Positions 10,337 to 22,550 of a DNA stretch of 64,000 nucleotides are shown in pieces. The translations under genes and the position numbers were made by a program. Numbering within the stretch: the first letter of the stretch is position 1; each line of letters begins with the position of its first letter. The notes below the pieces were generated by a model that worked only from the letters and a program-made list of their open reading frames with translations, had not been told where the DNA came from and ran no database searches. Source of the stretch: Epiperipatus broadwayi (taxonomy: Eukaryota > Onychophora > Udeonychophora > Euonychophora > Peripatidae); contig JAQFVV010012394.1 of assembly GCA_028023455.1 (NCBI GenBank), positions 32,516,885-32,580,884 of the forward strand. Reading direction: 5' to 3'.

Positions 10337-11920
10337 GCAATTTGGGTGTGCGTATGTATATACACACACACTTGTTTTTACCATAGATATAACTGTACCA
10401 AGGATCGTTCAATTCGTTACAAAATAAATGGTCGCACTAATGACGCTGAATATTTACTTGCATTTTAAATATATAATGAAATGTATGAAACATAAACACT
10501 GGTATACATATGTGTAATACATAGGATTTCTTTAACTTTTTGAAACATTCTTATGTCAAAGTTTCTAGTTGATATATATGAAAATGCAATCCTAATTGTT
10601 AATTACAGTTGTAACAACGATACCTGTTATATTTTATTCCAAATCTCCTAGCATGTATCATAAATTAATAAGTAATAGTTCAGCCTTTATTCCCAATGCT
10701 TTAGTCATTGTTCTGTATATGTATAGTAGGTTTTTCAACAGGCTTATAACTCTGCATAGTTTAACGTTGTGGTATAACTGTGAATTCTGGCGTTCACAGT
10801 TCCAGTCTGTTAGTTTTGGTATATAATCTTCTCACGAATTCATGAGTAATAAATGATTTGGTTAATTATTATAACATACATAACACAAATGCTTTTTAAC
10901 ACGTGTAATGACATATTTATGAAACAATTTAAAAGTTAGATTGTAACCATAAATTTATTTTAAAAAAATAGTTTATAGCAAATAGAAAATATAGTTACAT
11001 ATGTAAATACTTGTACATGTTCATTTGATTGATAGTATTCCCTCAAGAAAGAAAATTAATACCTAATTTAGTACCGCATTTTTTTTCCCATTTTTATAAA
11101 AACATATTTGTGTTTCTAATACTACCAATAATTGGTTTATGTCAAAGTTGTGAGGATGGTAAGTTTGTCACTTAGTAATTAAACTAGTAATTGGTTATCT
11201 ATATATACTCAACTATGATAAAAATATGTGTAACAGATTATGAGCTGGGCCAACTGATGAGTATTGGTTTAGCATGAAGTGTGCATCTTGGGGGTTATAC
11301 ATTTTTTTCACATATCTTTGGTCATATGTCTGTGATTACACCTCTGCACAAGATGTTAAAAGTAGATAGAAATCAGTTCCAATCTTGCATGAGAGTAGTG
11401 TTTGTGAAAATTACACTATAGAGATATTATTAATTAAGTGGATAATCTCTATTCTAATGAATGATTACTAAAAATTATTAAGATTTGTTTCATTTTTTTT
11501 ATTTCAAGAAAGGACAATTCAATTTCGGAAATAAAAGACCTTTTATTTTTTTTATTTGTTTTGAAATTAAATTAACAACTATGTTATAACTTGCAGAATA
11601 CTCCTCATGAATTTCTTACATTTGGCAGAATTGCTATGATTACCACCATTTTGAAGCAATTTCAAATAAAATTTAAAAATTTTGAAAATAAAAAGTGAAA
11701 AGCAAAAACTCATGTGCATCAAATTTAACTTATGGGAAGAAATTGTAATGATGATATGTTTAGCATTGTGGTTTATTAGTGTGTATATGTTCAAATAGTT
11801 CAAAGGTCATTCATACAATTTGAATAAAGTCAAAAAACAAAGTTTTATTTAATTTCAAATAAATTTAAAGTTATATATCAAATGCATAGCAAATAAACTT
11901 AAATATTTTTGCATTTGTTT
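10337..11920. other. A+T-rich intergenic DNA with a fragment of a dispersed repeat
   Basis: No gene is seen. At about 11,245-11,345 there is a fragment of the dispersed repeat of 46.0, 52.6 and 59.6 kb ('GGGCCAACTGATGAGTATTG', then 'TTTTTTTCACATAT'). Small open frames here have no recognisable domain. Confidence 0.5.
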
Positions 11921-12015
11921 TTCCACATGCCAAAGCATCGGCGGGAGGCGAACCCGCAACAACCGTCTGCAAACAGGCGGCTACACTGACTTCTCGGCTA
12001 ACAATGCTTGACAAC
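11921..12015 (-). mobile_element. tRNA-derived SINE, copy B (most tRNA-like)
   Basis: Minus strand, core 12,008-11,934, 75 nt, the length of a real tRNA. It shows a 7-bp acceptor stem (AGCATTG with CGATGCT, one wobble), a perfect 5-bp T stem with 7-nt loop (GCGGG TTCGCCT CCCGC), and a strong central stem (CCGCCTG..CAGACGG, one mismatch). The D arm is weak, and no CCA or terminator is obvious. Because it shares the flanking 'GTCAAG' and 'TGGCATGTGG' with the SINE copies, I call it a SINE rather than a functional tRNA gene. Confidence 0.75.
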
Positions 12016-14125
12016 ATTTTTGCATTTATTAAGCCATTTTTAAAGTTTACTAGTTATTTAATATCTATATACATATTTAAAGCTGTGTCTTAAATATATA
12101 TTTATTATTTATAATAATACTAAAAAAACATGATTAAAAGATTACCAGATGCAAGATTTCCAAAGAATGTTGCAGAAAAAAATAGATAAAAACTGTAGCT
12201 TTCTTATTTATGAATTTTGGCAAACATATAAACAAATTAGTGATTATTGGTGCAATAAATATCATGGCTTCATTGTATATAAAACTTTGTGAAAAACAGT
12301 AGAAATTTTGCATATATTATAGCATCCTTTATTTTCTACCCATCACAGCCAGTGTCATTTGCTCTGAAATAAACGATATTAAATGCAAAGTCAGGGAAGC
12401 TTACTATATAGTAACCGATCCAGCAGCAATCAATAGAAGAGAAGTCTGCTTTTCTCTGTCTCGAAAATGGTCTATGTAGCATCTTCATAGGAATTTGCAT
12501 AAATTTGCATTAATATAACAGTTCTCAACTAAACACAAGTAGCCATGAATATGGGACTATAAACTGTCCTGAAAGCGCTTGGCAGTAACTTTTGATAATT
12601 TCACTTACGTTTAATAGTTTCATTATCTGTGCGCAGAGCACATATATATATTAATTGAATTCAAACGCTAATGAAGTAAAGCCTTAACTATTTCAATAGT
12701 AAAGTATAAAATAGTCTAAAACTTTTAACCTTGACATCTATTTCTTTATGATACAATGATTAGGACATGAGCCAATATATCTTAAAAAACCTACTTGCCA
12801 ACTTATGTCTTTTTTATTCCTCTTTAAATTGTATAATCTCTAAAACTTACAAATCCATTTACATTTTTATATCATTTTCATGCTGTTATCTTTATTCATT
12901 CAGTAACTTTGGTTTTAAAACCATCATTAACATTAACACTAATTAAGAAGTGTCGATCATTTGGTGTTTATCATTGTCTAATCCCAACATTAAAGCCAAA
13001 AATGTATTTTTTCATCTTTCACTTTGTTTTTTAAAAATTCATTATTTTCAACCTTTTTTAATTCAAAGTTGTTGTCCTTTTTCTTATTTTGTTTGCAATT
13101 AATTGCGAAAACATTTCTAATGTTGGCTAAGGAAAAGGTTTGTTTCGTCTCTTTATTTATTAAAAGCAGCTGAGCATACCCTTGTACAAAATAAAGATCT
13201 GTGCTACCATAAATGTCTTAATCAGTTGCTATATGTGATGTAATATGCTATGGCTTCTTCTTTATTAAAGTCAGGAATCTCTCAGCCACTATGCTCAGAG
13301 AAACCTGTTAACTACCTTACCCTCCCTTTTCATTCCCACTTTAAATTTTTCCCATACCAAAATTAAAATACCCCCCCCCCCAGTCAAACACCTTATATTG
13401 TATATAAAATTGAATGTAGTAATGCTGCTTGCAAAAATGTATATTATGGTGAATATAGGACAAATATAGCCATTGGAATCTCCCAACCTAAATACTTATA
13501 CAAAGTGAGCTATAACCAACCCAGAATATAATTCTGTCTCTTTTTTTGGATGCACAAACAGAAATCTGGCCACATCTTTGATCTAATAAACATTAAAATT
13601 TGTTTGCATAGAGGGAGATGACAGAAAATGAAAAGTGAAGAAAGTGTGGTTTACTGCAAACAGCAACCATACCATTAATAAAAAAGAGAATTGCATTTAT
13701 CTTTCAAACAAATGGAATATGTTAATAGCCAATTTAAATAATTAGCATTTTACTTACAAATATTGCAGCCTACCAGCCACCTTATGATTACTAGGAATAT
13801 GGCTTTTCTAGCTGAAAGAGCATTCAACTACTATTAATAAATAAAGAGACAGAACTTTTTTCCCCTTAGTCAATGTTAGAAACGTTTTGACAACCTTTTT
13901 TAAATAGTAAATGGCTAACATTCTTCACATTTTTATTATATAGTTTACAGAACAATCTCATCAAACTATTCATTTGTAGATATATTTTCTTGCTGATAAG
14001 GTCTCCTTTGATCTTTTAAATGGAAAACATGTGGGATGCTGTGATAATGAAGTTATTCTTACATAAAGACATTATTTTCTGAACTAATAAACTCCAAAGA
14101 CACCTCTCAAACCATTAAAACATTC
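12016..14125. other. A+T-rich intergenic DNA, no gene seen
   Basis: Scattered homopolymer runs, including a C-run near 13,370. No coding or RNA feature is supported on either strand. Confidence 0.5.
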
Positions 14126-14205
14126 AATGGTCTTGGCCCAGTTTTGAACTCATGACATCTGTGCAACAGGGTGATGTACAACTATTGTACCATATATGCC
14201 AGACC
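14126..14205 (-). repeat. Possible tRNA-derived SINE relic
   Basis: On the minus strand this reads GGTCTGGCATATATGGTACA.. with a B-box-like GAGTTCAAAAC and an A-box-like TGGTACAATAGTTG at about the right spacing. It is not related to SINE copies A-D. It is too degraded for a firm assignment. Confidence 0.3.
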
Positions 14206-14458
14206 AATAGCATCTTCTTAGTCCAATTTTTTTATAATATTTTTTTTAATAATCAGTATTACATTACTCTTTGAAAAAACATTAATGTGATACATATATT
14301 TTCTCTTCAATGCATACTTCTTCAAAGATATATCCCAATATGAACTGGAAAATGTATTCAATTTTTTACTATTTTTAATATTTAATTTGAAATGTACTCA
14401 CATTTAGTAATTTCTAATGCATAGACTTTATCCTCACAAAAGTTTTCCAAGTGTTAAA

Positions 14459-14712
14459 TTAAACCAATAAAATATCACATGATTTACTAAACATTACATA
14501 GATCTTTGCTTATACATTTTGTTATCTACTAGCAATCTATTAGCAAATTTTTTTTCAATCTCACTATGTTTTATGCCATTTATTAATTTCCAAAGCATAT
14601 TCTACATGGCATAAACATAGTGAGATAAGAAAAAGTTACTAATAGATAGCAAAGTATGTAAGCAAAGATCATATGATATTTTTAAAGTCATATGATGTCT
14701 TATTGGTTTAAC
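14459..14712. repeat. Foldback (palindromic) element
   Basis: Arms of about 107-121 bp (14,459-14,579 and 14,606-14,712) are inverted copies around a short loop. Matching blocks include TTAAACCAATAA at the outer ends, GATCTTTGCTTA in the middle and CTCACTATGTTT near the loop. No coding capacity; MITE or foldback type. No clear target duplication. Confidence 0.8.
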
Positions 14713-14937
14713 ACTAATTCTGGAAAAGAATAAAAGTTTTCAAGACGTTTTAAAAACCAAGATCACCATAATGCATTGAAACTGAACTGAATTCAAATTT
14801 ACATAACCAATGCATGCACAATTGTCTAGGATTGAAAAAATTTATTACCTTCAATTGAGACTGATATCTTGACAGAATAATAAACAATTAAAAATGACTG
14901 TTGGAGTGATCCAAAAGGTCTAAATGCACACTTCAAA

Positions 14938-15055
14938 AATTCAGAAGTTTTTCACTGATGAAAGCCATAAGCCAGAATCTAGTCTGGAAATATTTGGATA
15001 TAACAACACTGGACAAGCATTTATTGAGTCCTACCATCTGGCACTATTAATTACT
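14938..15055 (+). repeat. Single arm of the foldback family
   Basis: The block 'CACTGATGAAAGCCATAAGC', 'CTAGTCTGGAAATATTTGGA' matches the right arms at 29.7 and 31.8 kb. The CTCF-like position here is degraded (minus strand GCCAGATGGTAGGACTC, about 15,029-15,045). Confidence 0.55.
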
Positions 15056-16749
15056 AAATAGTAAATGGGAAGAAAATTTCAGTGTAAAATGTGATTAATC
15101 ATTTTCATTCAACAGCAATAGACTTACTTTTGTACTTTATACTAAAAATATCTTGAATTCATACACACTTAAAATTTTCTATAAAAATATTTGAGCATGG
15201 AGTTGTGCTACATATTCAAAATTTACTAATTTTAATTCTTTATGTCCTACATGATTTAAGACAATGGCCCAATGGCAAACTCAAAAGCAAAAGATCCTTT
15301 AATCACAATATATTTCTGCCACTTCTTGTGCTAAAAAATCTCATAATCTCCCAAGTAAAAATTTATTCAATTTCTTATATTTGTTTATTAAGATTTAAGC
15401 TGACAGTTTCGACTGTTCAACAACCTTTCTCACAATTGTATATATATAAGTATAACATTATATATATATATATAAGTATAACATTATATATATATAACCT
15501 ACACTCCCAACACCGCTCATATACATTACATGAGCGAAATGCCCAGGCGCCAGTTCTATTAATAAATAGAACAATATAACAAAATATATAATACAAAATT
15601 ATTACTGAGACTCTATATTTAAGTTTATGTTCAGCTCAGCTCAGTGGGAGGCTATAGGCAGTTCATAAGATATATGATAATAAATGAATAAAAGAAGAAA
15701 TATTACAAAACATTTAATATAATGTAAATTCCTTTGTTAATTAATTGTATGATAAAGAATCATAATGTTTATTTGGTACAGTCTATTAAAATATACTTTA
15801 AACTTAATTTCTTCCTTCATCCAAGTATAACATATATCAGCTTGCTATAATTATATTCTTAAACAATTCTATGACTTGGCATATCATAATCTAAACATCT
15901 ACTTTAATGCCAATCAAGAAATAAACAATAAGATCTCAGGGAATTTTAACAAACACAGTTGAATTAAATAAACTACATTGGCCCATAAATTATAATTCTA
16001 AAGTATGATAAAAATGTAATGAAACAAATTGACTAAAATATTTTACTGTGTTTCAATAATAAGATAATGACAGAGATAGGGTATTTTAATCTCATATCAT
16101 CATCTAACAAATATACTAACTTGGCAACCTTTCTAATACGTTTATCCAGTGGCAAATGTTCTTTTATAATGTTTGGATTAAGAAAAACAATATTGTCAGA
16201 CACTAGCAAATTTAATATTATAACTCTAAAATAATATATCTATTTTGTAATAGATTTATGAAATGTGGAGATGTGGAAATGGAAAACACGAATGTACACA
16301 AGAATAACTCAAGACACAGTTTTTAAGATTTTAAATAACTAAAACAAATCATTTATTACAATAAAATAAACTTGGTTTAACATGATATTTACAAATGGAC
16401 TATTTGTCTTACAGATTTTTAAATTATCAAATAAACTTTGAGCATCAGTTTGGGATTATCCCTACTATCAAAGCAAATTAATAACAAAACTTAAATATCC
16501 TGACTTCGAACACATGCTTTGCCTACATGTTTCATCTACATGACAATAAATAAATAACATGTTATATTATTAGCACAAAAAAATACTTTTGAGAGGATAT
16601 TACTCTTGATTAACAAAATAAATCAAATTAATTATATTTGGCTCTCAACAAAGCAACTTTCTCTAATTGACTAAATAATCACTTTCAATTACGTATACCT
16701 TTCATGCATAGCAACAAAATCATGTTTATTCTGATGATTTGATGATTTA

Positions 16750-16895
16750 TAACCTTTATTTAAATAAATACACTGTATTTTAAAATATTTATTTCCCGTT
16801 TTAATCTCAATAACTTTATACTTCTATTTAAATGAATGTAATGTATTTCAAAAAACATTTATTTCTCATTTTAATTTCAATAATTCTATACTTTA
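16750..16895 (+). repeat. Tandem duplication, about 75-bp unit, two copies
   Basis: 'CTTTATTTAAATAAATACAC..TTTATTTCCCGTTTTAATCTC' is followed directly by a diverged copy, 'CTTCTATTTAAATGAATGTA..TTTATTTCTCATTTTAATTTC'. Confidence 0.7.
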
Positions 16896-17186
16896 TATAC
16901 GCGATATTATTTATATTACGCGTGTGTGTGCACGTTCAAGCAGCAATAATATAAAACAATCTTTTCTATAAACTCTCCATTCATTAAGAAAATATCATAC
17001 AATTATTTTATTTCAGACAATGTCGTAATTCATCAATAAAATAAGACACTAATACTACATCAAGAATTAATCTAACAATTTATCTGGCCACCTATTAATT
17101 AACACATAGCTATATTTTCATGATTATACATACTATACGTTATAAGGGAAATCTACATGAGGAGCAGATAAACTCTTACTGAACAC

Positions 17187-17403
17187 TTCTACAATAATTC
17201 ATCTGATTCTAAATATACTTTTGGTGGCGACTTTTTCCTCATCACCAAGAATCTAAGAAAAAAAGAATCACATAACTTCCTAAGCATCATTTAATCATAC
17301 TTCAACAATAACTCATCTATTTCTAAATACATTATTGGTGGGGATTTATTCCTCATCACCAGGGCCCTAAGAAAACATCACTTCAAAACATCATTTAATC
17401 ATA
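17187..17403 (+). repeat. Tandem duplication, about 110-bp unit, two copies
   Basis: Both copies contain ACAATAA.TCATCT, TATTGGTGG or TTTTGGTGG, TTCCTCATCACCA and CATCATTTAATCATAC in the same order. No function is apparent. Confidence 0.7.
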
Positions 17404-20125
17404 CGCATATAATATCAACTAGGCTCTACTCATGGAAAATTATTAACATAGACTAAATAAGCAAAATCTTTTATCCCTACAGACATTATAACGCAATCAG
17501 ATTTCTTTCCATTCTCATAGCTTTTCTAAATATTGAACATTATAAATACACGCTGGCAGATAAATACATACAGATAACATACCAATCCGTTCAACTCAGC
17601 AGAATATGACAATGTCCGAAATTTATACATAAAATATTCACAAACTGAACTTTATCAAACAAATGTCATAATTGTGCAAAACAAACACACACCCGCGAAC
17701 AAAAATATATATAAAATTAACTCTAAATTACACACTATGCAGGCAACATGGTAATTAAATATTGCATTAAGGTATAACTTTTAATTCAAAATAAACTTTA
17801 GGTTACTTTTAAAATTTAATATTTATAATTATTACGAACGAACTTTCTTTCATATCTTGCAAACTATTTCTATTATACGTTCGTTGATTCAAAAAAAAAA
17901 AATTCTCACTTTGAGATAATAAAGTATGCAAAATAAATATAAACCTCTCTAATAATATATTTTAAAAAAATATTTCTTTCTTTTACCTTCGTAAAAGAAC
18001 AATAAGACCTATTTGAACACAATCAATTTTTACCAGCGTATTCCTCATTCGGATACGCTTCAGAGACGGTCTTGAAGATCAAAATAACCCAAATTATAAA
18101 TGAACATAATAATAAATAAGCCTATCTACCTATCATATACATTAATTATGACAAGCAATAAAAAAAAATAAAGAAACAAAGGTTATTAGTTTTGTAACTT
18201 AAAAATAAAAGTTCACTTGCAAAGCTCGGTTCCAGGTTTATGAAACAATATGGGACACATTCCAAACTGAATTTAAATTAAAATAAACTGCTGTAGGGTA
18301 ACCAAACAAATATAATCATGCTTAAATAGGACTCAGCATCTTCAATGTTCATAACAAAGTTATTTAAGTTACTGTATCATACATAAGCAATCAATTTGTC
18401 TTCTATTATGATGAGAATATAATAAATTCTTAACTACTGTTGGACAGGAATTATCTCACTTATTCCGTTGTAGTTCTAAATTAAATACGTAATTATTTTA
18501 GTAGTTTCTTGAATAGCATTTAACACTTTATAATTTATTATACGCCTGGTTTATTCTTAAATATTGTCCATTAAGATACCGTGTTTCCTTAGTAATTCTT
18601 CAATTAATAATATTTTGTTTTATTTTCCATCTTTATCGAAGAGAACAAAAATTACCCGCATTTCTATCCTTCCATTCGATTTAAGCAAATACTTAATTTG
18701 AAGTAGCTCACATTTTATTTCCTTCATTTAAAATACGTATTATTTCCAGAAATACCAGACAAACAAATACTGTCATCTCTTTATGATGAATTTAAACATG
18801 GCATGATTTATCAAACTATGCATATCCTTAAATTTATGTTTAATTCTCACAAAAACATAACACGGAAAATAGTGAAGAATTAAAATATATTCTGTAAAAT
18901 AGTTCTGCATGCGTTTTCCAGATATATTAAAGAACACACGTTGGTTAATGATACAACAATAATATTCATGCAATTTATTCCTATTTAAAATGACAATTAA
19001 GTGAAGTAACGTAGACTGGACGTTATTAACATACATTTTTAAAAGAGCAATAGTTAGGAAGAGGTTAATTCAATATGTTTAAATCAAGGAGAGTAAAGTA
19101 AACTGAGTACCTTTTTAAAATTTAGAACTGCATTCTGAAATTAACTTGTCCCATAATAAATTTCTTGGGATTCTTTCGAAATTTTACTCCAAAGTCTTTT
19201 TAAAATCAATTTGACTTCAGCAACTGGTTTTACTTTCACAAAAATGAGCCACTGTTTTTGGCTACAATTACATTACATAATAAGCAAATTTTCCACTGGA
19301 GATCTTTGTTAAATAAGCTCTCTTTAGCAAAGTTCATTTCCTTCCACAAGGTTACTCCCACACTTCTCTTCTAGCTCAGCTAATTACATATTCAAAAAAA
19401 AATCTTTTCAAAAAAAAAAAATCACTTTGATTTTTAGAATTAAAATCAAGATAAAAATAATAATAAAATAAATAGCTTTTACAAACTTGAAAGAAAAATG
19501 AATATTAATTAACTATTAAATAAAAATGATTAATAATTTATTTAATTTGTAAAATAATCTATTGATTCAACTATCTATTAATCATTGGAAAGAAATATAT
19601 ATTTGTTAAATTATTTAAGATAATTATTGTAATTTAAATGTTTTTATTGTGAATATACTATTGTTTGCTGTTATTAAAAGATGAAAATGAAATGAAAATG
19701 ATGCAGAGTCATACATGCATACACATGTACTACAACCTAAATATTAAACTATCTTAACTAAATATAATTGAAATGGCTATTAATTGTTGACAAAAGGATA
19801 AGTATTAATGAATAAAGGATTTTGAAACCATTCAACCAAATATTACAATAACATAAAATAACTTTGCATCTTTCTGACAAAATGTATCAATTCCATTAAT
19901 AAACAACCCCTCTTCCTTACATTAAATACCTCATTAACCACACTAATAATAATGAATACCTATCAAGTGGTCAATAAACTGCATAAGCAATCCATATCTA
20001 AGCTTTAAACAATCTCCAGCAAAAAAATTTAAAATTCTAAGGCTATTTCATTTTTTTTAAATATAATATAACTATTTAAGTGCAGATACAAAGTATCTTA
20101 AACCCTTGTGCCCATTCAGATGGTC

Positions 20126-20225
<100 letters not shown>

Positions 20226-20412
20226 TTGAGAAATATAAAAAAATAAATAATATATGACTTGGTTAAATTATAATTATATATATATTTATTCAGATTATTT
20301 TTCAAAATTATATCTAAAATTAATATAATTTATCTTTATTTCTAAATGTAATTTATTAATAAATTGAAAATCTTGTAAAATTCTATTTTCATACATACAA
20401 ATATTTATAGTT

Positions 20413-20518
20413 GTCAAGCGTTGGTGGTTGAGAGGTGAGCACATCTGCCTTACAAGCAGTTGTTCTGGGTTAGTGGGTTTGCTTTCCAGCCAATGCTATG
20501 ACACATGAAAAAAAAAAA
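20413..20518 (+). mobile_element. tRNA-derived SINE, copy C
   Basis: The core at 20,417-20,497 (81 nt) has the acceptor stem (AGCGTTG with CAATGCT), the anticodon-arm block CTGCCTTACAAGCAG (stem with 7-nt loop; anticodon position TAC) and a decayed B box (GTGGGTTTGCTTTCC). It ends in ATGACACATG plus an A-run. Confidence 0.78.
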
Positions 20519-20540
20519 CCCTTAGTTATAATTATATGTT

Positions 20541-20682
20541 GGACTATTTCCATAAACTAATATATTATAATTATTAAATGTCTTTAGAAGAATTCAAACT
20601 TTATTTAAACTTTCTAAATATATTCAATTGTTAGTAATAGAACACAAATTAGTATATAATCTGAAGTTTTGAGTGATATTAT
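20541..20682 (+). repeat. Half-copy of the palindromic repeat at 41.7 kb
   Basis: Shares GGACTATTTCC, AATGTCTTTA, TTTATTTAAA, ATTCAATTGTTAGTAATAG and TTAGTATATA in order with one arm of the 41,667-41,919 palindrome. Confidence 0.6.
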
Positions 20683-20689
20683 CCTTCAC

Positions 20690-21860
20690 TCTTCCTCAAA
20701 TGTTGTTGGCCTAATTAGTGATAGCACTGGCCTGAAAATAGAATCTGACATTTAGATTTATGAATATTGGATTTAAGGTAGAATTCTCTGGATTATTAGA
20801 TGTGGAGGTGCAGGTTGTTAGGATACAAAGGTGTTTCATAAATGGGTACATCAAACATGTGATCCATAATTCAAAATGTTTAGATTTCTGAATCATACCA
20901 TTATTAGAAACACAATCTGATCGCAAATACTTTTTATTTAAATATAGGATTACTTTTTTATTTAATTTTGTGACTATTATCTGAAGTATAGAAATGTTCT
21001 AAACTAAACAGATGGGTGCCTTTTATTACGATAAGCAATAAAATTTATATGTAAGTGAAAATGGTTAAAGTTTTGAATAACATAGATTATTAAATCCACA
21101 TTCTGATTGCAAATGTTTTTTTATTTAAATATAAGCTTACTTTTTTACTTAATCTTGTACAATTATTTGAAATATACTAAGTATTATGCAGTCTAATATT
21201 GTGCTAAATTGATCAGACAGTTACCATCTCATAACAATAATTAATAAAATTTACATGTAAATAAAAATGTCTAGATTTCCGAACGACTTTTATTTAAACA
21301 TCCTAATTTATATAAAAATAACAAATTACTATTAATAATTTATTTAAAAATAAACCTATTTAAAAAATATTGTCTCATAATAATTACAACAATTTTGCAG
21401 AATATTGGACAGCAATCGTAATTATGTTTATCAGATATAATATAATTTCTTTTATTATGGGTTTGGTATAGTGTAATATTAAAATGTCAGATGTTGAAAT
21501 ATGGGATCTGGAGATCAATTTCATTGCAGTATTGAAGATTTTTTGATTGGTATGAATAAGACCTATTAGACCGAAAGCATGCTCAGTTTTATCCTGAAAA
21601 TTTAAAACAAAATAACCTTTACTTTATGAGCGGGTAAAACACTTATGATACAGTTACAATGTAACAGAAGAACAGTAATAAATATTTGTGGAATCAATAT
21701 TTTTTTTACATTTTACCAATTTGCTTTCCCTTGGATTGGGACTATTGTGTGCTTTATTACTTAGCTAAAAGCTCATAATTGATCCATAAAATTATCCAAA
21801 TACCCGATGGTCTGAATCTAAGGAAAACAGTAAAAAACATTGGTACTTTCTGGTTAGCTG
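20690..21860. other. A+T-rich intergenic DNA with a diverged internal repeat
   Basis: Phrases such as 'AACACAATCTGATCGCAAAT' (near 20,910) and 'CCACATTCTGATTGCAAATG' (near 21,095), each followed by a 'TTTATTTAAATATA' block, suggest an old local duplication of roughly 190 bp. No gene is seen. Confidence 0.4.
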
Positions 21861-21865
21861 CACCC

Positions 21866-22104
21866 CAGCCGCTAGAGGCGCTGCTTCTGTGTAAACACAG
21901 AAATATCCAGAGTAAGGGCCAAAAAGCAGATGATGCAAATTCCAGCCGCTAGATGGCGCTGTTCACCATGCGTATGCACAGGAAGCTTCCACAAGCTGGC
22001 TGACAGCAAAACTGCCCACTTGGTGGCGCTGGTTGCAATGCGTAAGCCCATTTAACTCACGTCATCTGCTACCAGCACTACCAAGAACCTAGGTGGCGCT
22101 GATT
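21866..22104 (+). promoter_or_regulatory. Tandem cluster of four CTCF-like motifs
   Basis: Four same-strand motifs share a GGCGCTG core: CCGCTAGAGGCGCTG (core at 21,877, one base short in the middle), CCGCTAGATGGCGCTG (21,955), CCACTTGGTGGCGCTGG (22,025) and CCTAGGTGGCGCTG (22,095). Three fit the CTCF consensus known in vertebrates and insects (CCRSTAGRTGGCGCTR type). Spacings are 78, 70 and 70 bp, and the flanks share TGCGTA.GC and TCTGCTAC blocks, so the cluster looks like diverged tandem units. In bilaterians CTCF binds such sites as an insulator and loop anchor. Binding here is inferred, not shown. Confidence 0.6.
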
Positions 22105-22550
22105 CCCATAAACAGATCTAGTTTACATCGTCTGCTACACCAAGATATTATTGCACACATTTCATTAAAATGATATTATCATTTATGCCCTTTTGCTGAT
22201 TGTAACATTCATACAGCATCACTTGTAATGTAACTATTGGGAAAGGGTCTACAAAATTTTTTAACTATTCTAATGAATGAGATCAATTGTTTGATATTTG
22301 TTTTTAATTATTTTTACAATCTATTATTAAACAAAAGAGAGTGCAAGGCATGGTGATGCCTTCTAAAAATTTATCTAATAAACAATATAAGCATGAAATT
22401 TTCAATGTAAATCCATTAACTCCTAAATATCAGACTGTATACTATGGATAAGTCATTATTACGAAATAACAAGCATACAAAAAATGAAATCTTGAATTAG
22501 TGTAAATATTCTATTATTGAATGAATATTTGAGAATCAAACTATGTTAAT
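22105..22550. other. A+T-rich intergenic DNA, no gene seen
   Basis: No coding or repeat feature recognised. Confidence 0.5.

Noticed and set aside
11934-12008. Functional tRNA gene on the minus strand
   Set aside because: Length and T arm fit, but the D arm is weak, the anticodon loop is irregular, and flanks are shared with the SINE copies.
15205-15579. 124-residue open frame, one of the longest outside the mobile elements
   Set aside because: Low-complexity, crosses a TA-rich imperfect repeat, no domain, no splice or promoter context.
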